In this document: positions 1 through 10,500 of the stretch, one piece after another
Layout of the letters: each line of letters begins with the position of its first letter
Position numbering within the stretch: the first letter of the stretch is position 1
NCBI GenBank assembly: GCA_942493265.1
Contig: OW818688.1
Coordinates: 558,001 to 622,000 of the forward strand
Length of the DNA stretch: 64,000 nucleotides
Origin: UBA12481 sp942493265
GTDB lineage: Bacteria > Bacteroidota > Bacteroidia > Bacteroidales > UBA12481
Direction: 5' to 3'
The notes under the pieces: generated by a model
Told to the model about the DNA's origin: nothing
The model's database searches: none
What the model saw: only the letters and a program-made list of their open reading frames with translations
Position numbers and translations under genes: made by a program

Positions 1-1
1 G

Positions 2-1294
2 AACCGTGATACAGAGCTGGTATTTGAGGCTGATACCGGCGCACATCTGATGGATTATGATCATGAAAAGCTGATGCAGATTGTGACCAATCTTCTCTCA
101 AATGCCATTAAATACAGTCCGAAAGGAAGCAGGGTGATTCTCTCAACAAAAATGGTGAATCCCGGTAACCCCTACCGTGAAATTCAGGTGTCGGACAATG
201 GTCCGGGGATTGGCGCGGAACATCTGGAACATATTTTCGACCGGTTTTACCGGGTGGAAGATGGCACCCTATCCTCCGACAGCGGAACAGGACTGGGTCT
301 GGCACTGACACAGGAGTTGGTAAAACTGATGGAAGGAACGATTGAAGTCAAGAGCCTTCCCGGCGAAGGGACTACTTTTCGTGTGGTACTTCCGGTGTCA
401 AATAATGCCCCGGTAAGGCAGCTGCCCGGATTCTTCCCGACTGACGGGGATGCTTCGTACATTCCATCCTCTACGTTGGAAAAACCCGGAAAGCAAACAC
501 TAAGTGCCGGTCCGGAAGTGAAAAAGCCAATTCTGCTAATTGTGGAAGACAACCCGGATCTGACAAACTACCTGACTGCCATCCTTCAGAAGTACTACCA
601 TATCGAAACGGCTCCTGATGGCAGGGTCGGCTTGATAAAGGTTTATGAATTCATTCCCGATATTATTTTAAGTGACGTGATGATGCCTGAAATGGATGGA
701 ATCACCATGCTGGTAAAGATCAAATCAGATCAGCGGAGCAGCCATATCCCCATTGTGATGCTGACGGCCAAGGCTGATATTGAATCCCGGCTGGATGGCC
801 TTGAAAGGGGCGCAGATGCTTATCTGGCAAAGCCCTTTAATGAAGAAGAGCTGATCATCCAACTGAAAAACCTGATTGAGATCCGCAGATTGCTCTACAA
901 ACGCTATGCGTCCATGGAGTCCTTGCCCAAAACGGATGACAGGGCGGTGCAGATCGAGGATACCTTTATCCTGAAAGTGCAGAAGATCATGGAAATCCAT
1001 CTGGATGATGAAACATTCAGTATTCAGGAACTTTGTCATGATACCGGGATGAGCAGGGCTCAGTTTTACCGCAAATTCAAGACGCTGACCGATCTGACCG
1101 TAAACGAATACCTCCGGAACTTCAGGCTGCATAAAGCGAAATGTTTGCTGGAAACAACCGGGCTTAACGTATCGGAAGCCGGCTACCGTACCGGCTTTAA
1201 AAACCTCTCTCACTTCAGCCGGGTTTTTACCGAAAAGTATGGAATGAATCCCAGCGAAATTCATAAAAAGAATTTCAAAGGCATGATACAATAA
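2..1294 (+). CDS. Hybrid two-component sensor kinase/response regulator with AraC domain (3' part)
   Basis: This is the C-terminal part of a one-protein two-component system. The frame is open from base 2, so the sensor part and the phosphoacceptor histidine domain lie upstream of the window. What remains is a histidine kinase ATPase domain (N box in NLLSNAIKYSP, G1 box DNGPGIG, G2 box GTGLGLAL), a receiver domain (VEDNP acidic pair, phospho-acceptor Asp in LSDVMMPEMDG, conserved Lys in AKPF) and an AraC helix-turn-helix domain ending in SHFSRVFTEKYGMNPSE. This architecture is typical of Bacteroidetes HTCS regulators, which usually sense oligosaccharides and switch on neighbouring polysaccharide-use genes. 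The next gene is a secreted esterase 90 bp downstream on the same strand and is a plausible target, but that link is inference. Confidence 0.93.
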   Translation, partial: NRDTELVFEADTGAHLMDYDHEKLMQIVTNLLSNAIKYSPKGSRVILSTKMVNPGNPYREIQVSDNGPGIGAEHLEHIFDRFYRVEDGTLSSDSGTGLGLALTQELVKLMEGTIEVKSLPGEGTTFRVVLPVSNNAPVRQLPGFFPTDGDASYIPSSTLEKPGKQTLSAGPEVKKPILLIVEDNPDLTNYLTAILQKYYHIETAPDGRVGLIKVYEFIPDIILSDVMMPEMDGITMLVKIKSDQRSSHIPIVMLTAKADIESRLDGLERGADAYLAKPFNEEELIIQLKNLIEIRRLLYKRYASMESLPKTDDRAVQIEDTFILKVQKIMEIHLDDETFSIQELCHDTGMSRAQFYRKFKTLTDLTVNEYLRNFRLHKAKCLLETTGLNVSEAGYRTGFKNLSHFSRVFTEKYGMNPSEIHKKNFKGMIQ

Positions 1295-1341
1295 ACAAAG
1301 CTTTTGAGATACACAACAAAGGGTTGATGGTGCAGCAGGCT

Positions 1342-1349
1342 TAATTTTG
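1342..1349 (+). promoter_or_regulatory. Candidate Bacteroidetes -7 box (TAATTTTG)
   Basis: This is an exact TAnnTTTG match 36 bp before the esterase start codon. A TTG lies 15 bp upstream, which is shorter than the usual spacing to a -33 box, so only the -7 element is convincing. Confidence 0.35.
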
Positions 1350-1384
1350 ACCTGGATTGCATTTATTCACCAAAACTTGCTGTC

Positions 1385-2554
1385 ATGAAAAAGCTTACTA
1401 CCCTGCTAACCGGACTATTAATGACTGTTGGCCTTCAGGCCCAGTCGGGCACTCAGTTCACCGACGGAATGGTGCATGGCATTTACAGGTCCTTTATCCT
1501 GTATGTTCCTTCCGCCTATGTTCAGGGCAAACCGGTTCCCTTACTGGTCAGCCTGCATGGATTTACTGAAAGCGCCAGTTATCAGAACTCCCTCGCCAAT
1601 TTCAAGCCCATAGCTGATACGGCCAATTTCATCATCGCGATGCCTGATGGCCAGCCTAACCCTCAGATGTACGGGTTTGTGGGATGGAATATCTTTCCGA
1701 TCAGCTCGGGAGTTGATGACCTCGGGTTTTTAGAGGCCCTGATTGATACGATCAGCAGAAGGTACAGCATTGATGGCAACAGGATCTATTTCACCGGGCA
1801 CAGCTCGGGCGCCATCATGAGCTATGAGATTGCCTGTGCAAAAAGCAACCGGATTGCAGCCATTGCCCCGGTGAACGGATTCATGTTTTCATCTCATATA
1901 AACAGCTGCAACCCAACGCATCCCATCCCGGTGATGGAGATTCACGGAACCTCCGATCCCGTCCGCAGCTGGAATGGTGAGGGACCGGTTACAAAGGCTG
2001 TGCATATGGATACCCTCCTCAACCATTGGGTGCGAACCAACGGATGCTCAACTGTTCCGAAGATCGATACGGTTCCGAATATCAACACCGGAGATAATTC
2101 CTGGGTGCAGCATTTCACCTGGTCGGGAGGTACTGCCGGAAGCAGCGTTGAACTATACAAGGTAATAAACGGTGGACACACCTGGCCTGGCAGCACGGTC
2201 CTCGAACCGTACGGAAATACCAACAAGGATTTTAATGCCTGCGCGGTTATCTGGAAATTTCTATCGAAATACCGGCTCAACAGGTTAAATGCAATTCCGG
2301 AAATTCCGGCTGCCGGTGAGCCATTCCTGGTTTATCCGAATCCGGTTTCAACAGTTTTGAATATCCGGTGCAATGATCAGGCACCAATCCGTCAGATACG
2401 GATTTTCAATATCATGGGACAGGAAGTGTTTCAACTCGCTGATCCGTCGCCAAAACCGGAATTTACCATAAACACATCTGCCTGGGACAAGGGGTTGTAC
2501 ATAATTACCGTTACTGACGGGAAAAGATCCACGTCCTATAAAATCATCAAATAA
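1385..2554 (+). CDS. Secreted PHB depolymerase / feruloyl esterase-like alpha/beta hydrolase with T9SS tail
   Basis: This is a secreted serine esterase. A signal peptide spans about residues 1-20 and ends in LQAQ. The hydrolase body resembles the LpqC/PHB-depolymerase family: nucleophile serine in GHSSGA, acid Asp in HGTSDPV and catalytic His in GGHTWPG. The last 80 residues form a type A T9SS sorting domain (YPNPVS near its start, KGLYIITV near its end), so the enzyme is predicted to be exported and left on the cell surface or released. Substrate is uncertain: polyester and feruloyl-polysaccharide esterases share this fold. The position behind an HTCS regulator favours plant polysaccharide side chains, by inference. 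No other carbohydrate-active enzyme or SusC/D pair is seen next to it. Confidence 0.88.
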   Translation: MKKLTTLLTGLLMTVGLQAQSGTQFTDGMVHGIYRSFILYVPSAYVQGKPVPLLVSLHGFTESASYQNSLANFKPIADTANFIIAMPDGQPNPQMYGFVGWNIFPISSGVDDLGFLEALIDTISRRYSIDGNRIYFTGHSSGAIMSYEIACAKSNRIAAIAPVNGFMFSSHINSCNPTHPIPVMEIHGTSDPVRSWNGEGPVTKAVHMDTLLNHWVRTNGCSTVPKIDTVPNINTGDNSWVQHFTWSGGTAGSSVELYKVINGGHTWPGSTVLEPYGNTNKDFNACAVIWKFLSKYRLNRLNAIPEIPAAGEPFLVYPNPVSTVLNIRCNDQAPIRQIRIFNIMGQEVFQLADPSPKPEFTINTSAWDKGLYIITVTDGKRSTSYKIIK

Positions 2555-2593
2555 CGAAAATAGAGGATTGGTCGTTGCCCGCTGATAACCGGA

Positions 2594-3715
2594 TCAGAAT
2601 GCCATTCTTGCCCAACCCTTATGTTTTGCATCTCGTGGCGGCAGGTTCAGTATCTCACGTCCGATATCAACATAATACCGGTAATTCTCAATCGGGGTTC
2701 CGTTTGTGATCCGGTGATCGAGACCGAATACACAACCTCCCTGTTGCATCAGGGGTTGCATCTTGTATTCCAGTTCATCGCGGATGGCCTTTTTATTTTG
2801 CCGAAGCACATGCTTATCGATCCCTCCGCGCATAACCATCTGATTATCATATGTTTTTCGTACCTCAACGATATCCATCCCGGCAGCAGGCTCAAAAGGA
2901 TGCATGGAGTTGATGCCGCAGCCGATCAGGGACTGGAGGATGGGATTAACATTTCCATCCGAATCCATGTCGAACAACTTTGTTCCGCGGGAAGAGAGCA
3001 GATCCCAGATTTTACGGAAATAGGGTTTCACCCATGTATCAATTTCATTAGGTCCGATGAGCGGACCTGTTTTTCCGGCGAGATCCTCGTGAACGGAAAG
3101 CTGGTCGACAATCAAAACATCGCTGATACGCTCCAGCACCCTGAAAGAGGTATCGGTCATGGTTTGCAGGATATCCTGCATCAGCTCAGGCTGCATGAAG
3201 TAGCTGAGGCAGGCGTTTTCTTCGCCCATGAGCTGCCGGGGCATGTCAAATCCACCCGGAATATAAGCAACCACCAGATGGCCGGCCTTTTGCAATTTCA
3301 GGGCATGGGCCACACGGTCCTGGTCGATGCGGTCGTTGTGGAATTCAAACAGGGGCTTAACCTGGAGCCACGAATCCATATCCGTAACCGGATAGCTGAG
3401 AGGCAAAGGAATGGTTGAATACCCTTTGAGCAATTTTGTACGGCGCCCGAGATCATCCTGCCTGATGATGAATTCATCATTATCCTCAATGACACATTCG
3501 GCTGGTGCGCCAAAAATGCCCGTCTCCCCCCCGCATGGAACCACCGGAACATAATCCCAGTCGAAGGCCATCATATCAACCTCATCTTCTGAGGCTCCCT
3601 GTGCAATCCATTCCTTATCGAGTCCGACCAGCGGTCCGAACAACTCGGAGAACATCGGTCTTTTAAAACGGCCGAACGTCATCAATTCAAGATACTCTTC
3701 CCTGCTGAATTTCAT
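2594..3715 (-). CDS. URO-D family protein (methyltransferase-like)
   Basis: The protein has 373 aa and the C-terminal pattern of the uroporphyrinogen decarboxylase superfamily (FDMDSDGNVNPIL, INSMHPFEPAAGMD, then VFGLDHRITNGTP). This superfamily includes true heme-pathway HemE and many corrinoid or CoM methyltransferases such as MtaA and CmuA. No heme or corrinoid genes lie beside it, and it is more divergent than HemE, so a methyl-transfer role is more likely than heme synthesis, but the substrate is unknown. It overlaps the preceding small membrane-protein gene by 4 nt (ATGA), which implies translational coupling. A paralogue sits at 18049-19212. Confidence 0.82.
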   Translation of the reverse strand: MKFSREEYLELMTFGRFKRPMFSELFGPLVGLDKEWIAQGASEDEVDMMAFDWDYVPVVPCGGETGIFGAPAECVIEDNDEFIIRQDDLGRRTKLLKGYSTIPLPLSYPVTDMDSWLQVKPLFEFHNDRIDQDRVAHALKLQKAGHLVVAYIPGGFDMPRQLMGEENACLSYFMQPELMQDILQTMTDTSFRVLERISDVLIVDQLSVHEDLAGKTGPLIGPNEIDTWVKPYFRKIWDLLSSRGTKLFDMDSDGNVNPILQSLIGCGINSMHPFEPAAGMDIVEVRKTYDNQMVMRGGIDKHVLRQNKKAIRDELEYKMQPLMQQGGCVFGLDHRITNGTPIENYRYYVDIGREILNLPPRDAKHKGWARMAF

Positions 3716-3969
3716 GATTTATCAGATTTTCCCCGAAACCAGTTTTTTGGATTCAAGTAAGATTTATACTTCGCAAGCAGCTCTTTTCCGACCAGCAGGC
3801 CTCCGGCCCAGAACAGCACTTCTCCCGAAACCAGTAAAATCGTTGAAATAGTAATTTTAGCCTTGCTATCCATTTCCAGAAACGGGATTATCGGGATGCT
3901 TAAAAAAGGGGGAACCGATACAATCATCAGGATGATTCCTATCCTCAATTTCCAGTTGGGCCTGTTCAT
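3712..3969 (-). CDS. Small two-helix membrane protein (transporter-suffix-like)
   Basis: About 85 aa with two predicted membrane helices separated by a short polar turn, and a conserved-looking end (KYKSYLNPKNWF). It resembles small proteins annotated in databases as transporter suffix domain proteins; the biological role is unknown. An ATG 54 bp further upstream is also in frame. The start at MNRPNW is preferred because a -7 promoter box at 4026-4033 would place transcription initiation inside the longer version. Its end overlaps the URO-D gene by 4 nt, so the two are co-transcribed. Confidence 0.7.
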   Translation of the reverse strand: MNRPNWKLRIGIILMIVSVPPFLSIPIIPFLEMDSKAKITISTILLVSGEVLFWAGGLLVGKELLAKYKSYLNPKNWFRGKSDKS

Positions 3970-4025
3970 TCCGGGTTGCAATGTTTCATACTGCAAATGA
4001 AAAGAATGATCCCGGATATACAATA

Positions 4026-4033
4026 CAAATCTA
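4026..4033 (-). promoter_or_regulatory. Candidate -7 box (TAGATTTG) for the small membrane protein/URO-D pair
   Basis: On the minus strand this is an exact TAnnTTTG match about 57 bp before the preferred start codon. A TTTG lies 15 bp further upstream, shorter than usual for a -33 box. Confidence 0.4.
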
Positions 4034-4549
4034 ATCGGTCAATGGCAGCAAAAACAGGTAATAATCTTAATAAACAAACCATTGCTTACTATTACACCAG
4101 ATGAACGACATATCTGACAGCACGTTAGACGTTTCACACACCGTCGTTTTGTTTCCTTTTTCTGGAAATTAATGCACAACTCACGTCTGGCCTGCTATTC
4201 AGATATACCTCCTGATAGCAAATTTGAGGTTGATCCTACCGGAGATCCCTTTAAACACTGAAAATCTGCTCCTTAAAAAATAATTCCATGTTTGAAAATT
4301 GTTTTTCCGAAAATCGGAAAAATATGAAATTTGAAAAAATGTTAACTATTTGATTTATTGCATCTTATAATCCTAGGATCAATATTTGATACCCGAATAT
4401 GCCAGAACTATTTGACCAACGTTATGAAATTAACATATGAACAAAGTTGTCATTTCTTGTTTCAATGCTAAACAATAACCAAGTCAGCAATGTTATGACG
4501 ACAATGTGAGTGTATATAAGTGTTGTTTAAGAATTCAAAAAAATATATT
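4034..4549. other. AT-rich intergenic region upstream of the giant surface protein
   Basis: About 515 bp without a credible gene, AT-rich in its second half. It holds a perfect 9-bp hairpin with an AAA loop at 4302-4322 (arms TTTTTCCGA and TCGGAAAAA), which could be an operator or a weak terminator. No exact TAnnTTTG box was found on the plus strand, although two TATTTG runs occur near 4347 and 4410. The promoter and 5' leader of the giant gene must lie here, but I cannot place them. Confidence 0.5.
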
Positions 4550-7500
4550 ATGAAAAGCTCTACTTTAAACAATTCAGTATCAGTCGGTTTAAAAAACCTG
4601 GCACCAGGATACAGAAGTATTGCAAGGATCATGGCCTTGATGATGACCATGGTGTTCGCCGTATTGACCTCCTTTGCGCAGGTTGTACCTGTTAGCAATC
4701 CGACCGGAGGCTTCAATATCAACGGCGGATTAACAGCCAGAAGTGGCTATGGGGACTGGGCTCCCGGAACAGGCTCGGGCGGATACGTCCTTGATGCCGG
4801 CGGCAACCCTGTTGATCCATGGAAAACCCGCCTGGTTAAAGATGCTTATGATGGCAATGACCTTATCTTCCAGGGCAGCAAGTTCAATGCCAACCCAAAT
4901 ACGGGATGGACCTGGACTGAAGGCAAGGCAGGAGGCAAAGGCGACATCAACAACGCCATGTTTCACCTGGCTGAAGATCCGGCTACATCCAAGCAATGGC
5001 TTTTTGTAGCTGGCGACAGGATGGAAACCGGCGGTACCAGCTACATCGATTTTGAATTTCTGCAGAATACACTCACCCGGACCCCTTCAACAACAGGAAC
5101 AGGCGGTTTCTTCTCGGCAGGGAATAACGGCGGAAGAACAATGAATGATGCTGTTATATCGATGGAATATTCCAATGGGGGATCCGCAGCAAATATCCGG
5201 CTCTATTTATGGAAAGAGGTACCGGTTGGAAGCAACAGCTGGGAATATGTTTTGCAAGCGAGCATTCCGGCAGGATCCGTTTACGGGTTAACCAACATTG
5301 TCACTGAAGCAGTGCCATTCCAGGCATTCGGTGTTTCATCATATGAAAAACATCAATTTGCCGAGGCAGCTGTCAACATTACTGACTTATTCGGATATCT
5401 TGATCCTTGTTTGGGAATCCGGGTTAAAACGATCGTGATCAAAACGAAATCTTCAGATGTCGTCACTGCAAACCTGGACGACTTTGTTGAGCCTATTCAG
5501 GTTTCCGTTGATCTTGGCACCGCCAGCATCAGCTACGCTGGTCCTTTCTGCCCAGTAGGCGTTGCAAGCGTTTTACTTTCCGGAATCTCCGGCGGCACCT
5601 TTTCAGCACCCGCCGGGTTAGTTATCAATAGTGCTACCGGCGAGATCAACCTGGCCACCAGCACTCCGGGTTCCTATCTGGTAACCTATACCTTTATCAC
5701 TCCAACCTGTGCTACCCCGAAAACTGCCACCACAACGGTAATTATTCCTTCACCGGTGGTTGCCAGCCTGACAACTAAAACTGACATCAGCTGCTTCGGT
5801 GCCTTAACCGGTGCCATTGACATCTCGGTTGCAGGAGGTGTAGCACCTTACAGCTATGCCTGGACCGGTACAGGAGTTTCAACCGGATCACAGGATCAAT
5901 CAGGTCTGGAAGCAGGCATTTATGAGGTGGTTGTGACCGATCAATCAGGTTGCACCTCAGAAAAACTGACTGTTACCCTCAATCAACCCTCATCAGCCCT
6001 CACTGCAGTGCTGACATCGAAAACCAATGTGCTTTGCTTTGACGGGGAAACCGGCGCCATCGACATTACAGTTTCAGGAGGCACTACCGGTTATACTTAC
6101 GCATGGACCAAAGACGGCACTCCTATCGCACAAACCTCACAGGATTTATTGGATATTAAAGCCGGTACCTATTACCTCACCGTTACCGATTCAAAAAATT
6201 GTACCGCTAACGTTTCCGTAGTCATTACCCAACCAGCCGCCATTACTTTCAGGACTCCTGAAATTACGCATGTTAATTGCTTCGGTGAAAACACCGGTGC
6301 GATTGTTATCAGCGCAACCGGAGGAACAGGAACAATAACCTACTCAATACTACCGGCCGTTGGGGCACAATCCCCTTCAGGAACTTTCACCGGTTTAACT
6401 GCGCAGGATTATACTGTTACAGCTACCGATGCCAACGGTTGTACCGCAACAAGTAATATCACGATTACACAACCTGCAGCAGCACTGACTACCTCCATTA
6501 CTGCACAAACCGATGTTCTCTGCTTCGGAGATGCAACCGGTTCGGTAACCGTTGCCGGTGCAAATGGTACTGCTCCTTATGAATACAGTTTGGACGGCGG
6601 AACCTATCAGGCAAGCGGAACATTCTCCCCGCTGGCAGCCGGCACCTACACCGTAACTGTAAAGGATTCCAAAGGCTGCACAAAAGATCAGTCCGTTGAA
6701 ATCCTCCAGCCGGATGTTGCCCTTACCGCTTCAATTACTGCACAAACCAATGTAAAATGTTTTGGCGAAGCCACCGGTACAGCTACCATAGCCGGTGCCA
6801 ACGGTACTTCACCATACGAATATAGCCTGGATGGCGGAACCTACCAGACCTCCGGAACATTCTCCGCTTTGATCGCCGGTGATTATATTGTTACTGTAAA
6901 AGATAAAAACGGTTGTACAATTGATCAGCCTTTCAGTATCACCGAACCGGGTGCTGCGCTCACCACTTCGATTACCGCTCAAACCGATATTCTTTGCTTC
7001 GGCAATAGTACCGGTTCGGTTACCGTAGCCGGTGCCAACGGAACTGATCCTTATGAATATAGTCTGGATGGCGGAACCTATCAAACATCAGGCACTTTCA
7101 GCGCTTTGGCCGCCGGTGACTATGTTGTAACCGTTAAAGACAACAATGGATGCACCAAAGACCAGGCAGTTTCAATTCTTACCCCTGCCGTACTGGTAGC
7201 TTCCATCGGAACCCCGACCCACGTACTTTGCTTCGGCGGGTCAACCGGTAGCGCAACCGCTTCTGCTAATGGCGGAGTCGGACCTTACAGCTACTCCTGG
7301 AATACCGTTCCTGCTCAGCTCACTGCAACCGCAACCGGTTTGAAGGCAGGTAATTATATTGTAACCGTTACCGATGCCAACCTTTGCACCGATACCGAAA
7401 GCGTGACCATCACCGAACCCGCAGCAGCAGTGCTTGCTTCCATCGGAACTCCGGTCAACGTTCTTTGCTTCGGCGGATCAACCGGTAGCGCAACCGCTTC

Positions 7501-10500
7501 TGCTACTGGCGGAGTCGGACCTTACAGCTACTCCTGGAATACCGTTCCTGCTCAGCTCACTGCAACCGCAACCGGTTTGAAGGCAGGTAATTATATTGTA
7601 ACCGTTACCGATGCCAACCTTTGCACCGATACCGAAAGCGTGACCATCACCGAACCCGCAGCAGCAGTGCTTGCTTCCATCGGAACTCCGGTCAACGTTC
7701 TTTGCTTCGGCGGGTCAACCGGTAGTGCAACTGCTTCGGCAACCGGCGGAGTCGGACCTTACAGCTACTCCTGGAATACCGTGCCTGCTCAGCTCACTGC
7801 AACCGCAACCGGTTTGAAGGCAGGTAATTATATTGTTACGGTTACCGATGCCAACCTTTGCACCGATACCGAAAGCGTGACCATCACCGAACCCGCAGCC
7901 GCAGTGCTTGCTTCCATCGGAACTCCGGTCAACGTTCTCTGCTTCGGCGGGTCAACCGGTAGCGCAACTGCTTCGGCAACCGGCGGAGTCGGACCTTACA
8001 GCTACTCCTGGAATACCGTTCCTGCTCAGCTCACTGCAACCGCAACCGGTTTGAAGGCAGGTAATTATATTGTTACGGTTACCGATGCCAACCTTTGCAC
8101 CGATACCGAAAGCGTGACCATCACCGAACCTGAATCAACTGTTGTTGCTTCCATCGGCGAACCGACCAACGTTCTTTGCTTCGGCGGATCAACCGGTAGT
8201 GCAACTGCTTCGGCAACCGGCGGAGTCGGACCTTACAGCTACTCCTGGAATACCGTGCCTGCTCAGCTCACTGCAACCGCAACCGGTTTGAAGGCAGGTA
8301 ATTATATTGTTACGGTTACCGATGCCAACCTTTGCACCGATACCGAAAGCGTGACCATCACCGAACCCGAAGCAACTGTTATTGCTTCCATCGGAACTCC
8401 GGTTAACGTTCTTTGCTTCGGCGAGTCAACCGGTAGCGCAACCGCTTCTGCTACTGGCGGAGTCGGACCTTACAGCTACTCCTGGAATACCGTGCCTGCT
8501 CAGCTCACTGCAACCGCAACCGGTTTGAAGGCAGGTAATTATATTGTAACCGTTACCGATGCCAACCTTTGCACCGATACCGAAAGCGTGACCATCACCG
8601 AACCCGCAGCAGCAGTGCTTGCTTCCATCGGAACTCCGGTCAACGTTCTTTGCTTCGGCGGATCAACCGGTAGCGCAACCGCTTCTGCTACTGGCGGAGT
8701 CGGACCTTACAGCTACTCCTGGAATACCGTTCCTGCTCAGCTCACTGCAACCGCAACCGGTTTGAAGGCAGGTAATTATATTGTAACCGTTACCGATGCC
8801 AACCTTTGCACCGATACCGAAAGCGTGACCATCACCGAACCCGCAGCAGCAGTGCTTGCTTCCATCGGAACTCCGGTCAACGTTCTTTGCTTCGGCGGGT
8901 CAACCGGTAGTGCAACTGCTTCGGCAACCGGCGGAGTCGGACCTTACAGCTACTCCTGGAATACCGTGCCTGCTCAGCTCACTGCAACCGCAACCGGTTT
9001 GAAGGCAGGTAATTATATTGTAACCGTTACCGATGCCAACCTTTGCACCGATACCGAAAGCGTGACCATCACCGAACCCGCAGCAGCAGTGCTTGCTTCC
9101 ATCGGAACTCCGGTCAACGTTCTTTGCTTCGGCGGATCAACCGGTAGCGCAACCGCTTCTGCTACTGGCGGAGTCGGACCTTACAGCTACTCCTGGAATA
9201 CCGTTCCTGCTCAGCTCACTGCAACCGCAACCGGTTTGAAGGCAGGTAATTATATTGTAACCGTTACCGATGCCAACCTTTGCACCGATACCGAAAGCGT
9301 GACCATCACCGAACCCGCAGCAGCAGTGCTTGCTTCCATCGGAACTCCGGTCAACGTTCTTTGCTTCGGCGGGTCAACCGGTAGTGCAACTGCTTCGGCA
9401 ACCGGCGGAGTCGGACCTTACAGCTACTCCTGGAATACCGTTCCTGCTCAGCTCACTGCAACCGCAACCGGTTTGAAGGCAGGTAATTATATTGTAACCG
9501 TTACCGATGCCAACCTTTGCACCGATACCGAAAGCGTGACCATCACCGAACCCGCAGCCGCAGTGCTTGCTTCCATCGGAACACCGGTCAACGTTCTTTG
9601 CTTCGGCGGATCAACCGGTAGTGCAACTGCTTCGGCAACCGGTGGAGTCGGACCTTACAGCTACTCCTGGAATACTGTTCCTGCTCAGCTCACTGCAACC
9701 GCAACCGGTTTGAAGGCAGGTAATTATATTGTAACCGTTACCGATGCCAACCTTTGCACCGACACCGAAACCGTTACCATCACCGAGCCTGCCAGCGCAG
9801 TTGGTGTTACCACCACTAAAACGGATGTGGTATGCACTGGCGGATCAACCGGGACTGCAACAGCAATTCCGACCGGCGGTACCGGATCATACAGTTACTC
9901 ATGGGATACTGATCCTATTCAGACCAGTGTAACCGCAACCGGTTTGAAAGCAGGTACCTATACAGTGACTGTTACCGATGCCAATGGCTGTACAAAAACA
10001 GCTTCCGCAATTGTGGGCGAGTCACCTGTACTTCTTAGCCTGTTAGCTACACCGGTACCTGTTACCTGCAGCACCACCGACGGAGCCATAAACCTTACGG
10101 TTACCGGCGGTACCGCACCATTCATCTACGCATGGACCGGACCTGGCACCTTTACTGCAAATACTGAAGATCTTACCGATCTGGCCAGCGGGATTTATTC
10201 CGTAACTGTTACCGATTCTTATGGTTGTGTTAAAACTACCGGAGCAACGGTTAACAGAAATGAAGGCGTTCTGGCTCTTAATGCAGTTCCTGTCGACGAA
10301 ACTTGTCCGAATTACTCAAACGGATCAATTAGTGTTACCGTAACAGGTGGCACCGCTCCATTCAAATATTCATGGAGCAACGGAGCAACCACTGAAGATA
10401 TCAGCGGATTGGCTCCCGGAGCTTATACCCTGATGGTAACCGATGCATTAGGCTGTGTTAAAATAGTATCGGCAACTGTTCAATCCACTCCGGACAACAC

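Noticed and set aside
2621..3418. Open frame of about 265 codons on the plus strand
   Set aside because: It is antisense to the URO-D gene, has no motif, and reflects codon bias of the real gene.
4520..4549. GTG start 30 bp upstream of the giant gene
   Set aside because: The ATG at 4550 gives the better N-terminus and signal peptide; the GTG extension has no support.
7199..9805. Possible CRISPR array because of regular repeats
   Set aside because: Units are 237 bp head to tail with no spacers and form an open coding frame; this is a protein repeat array.
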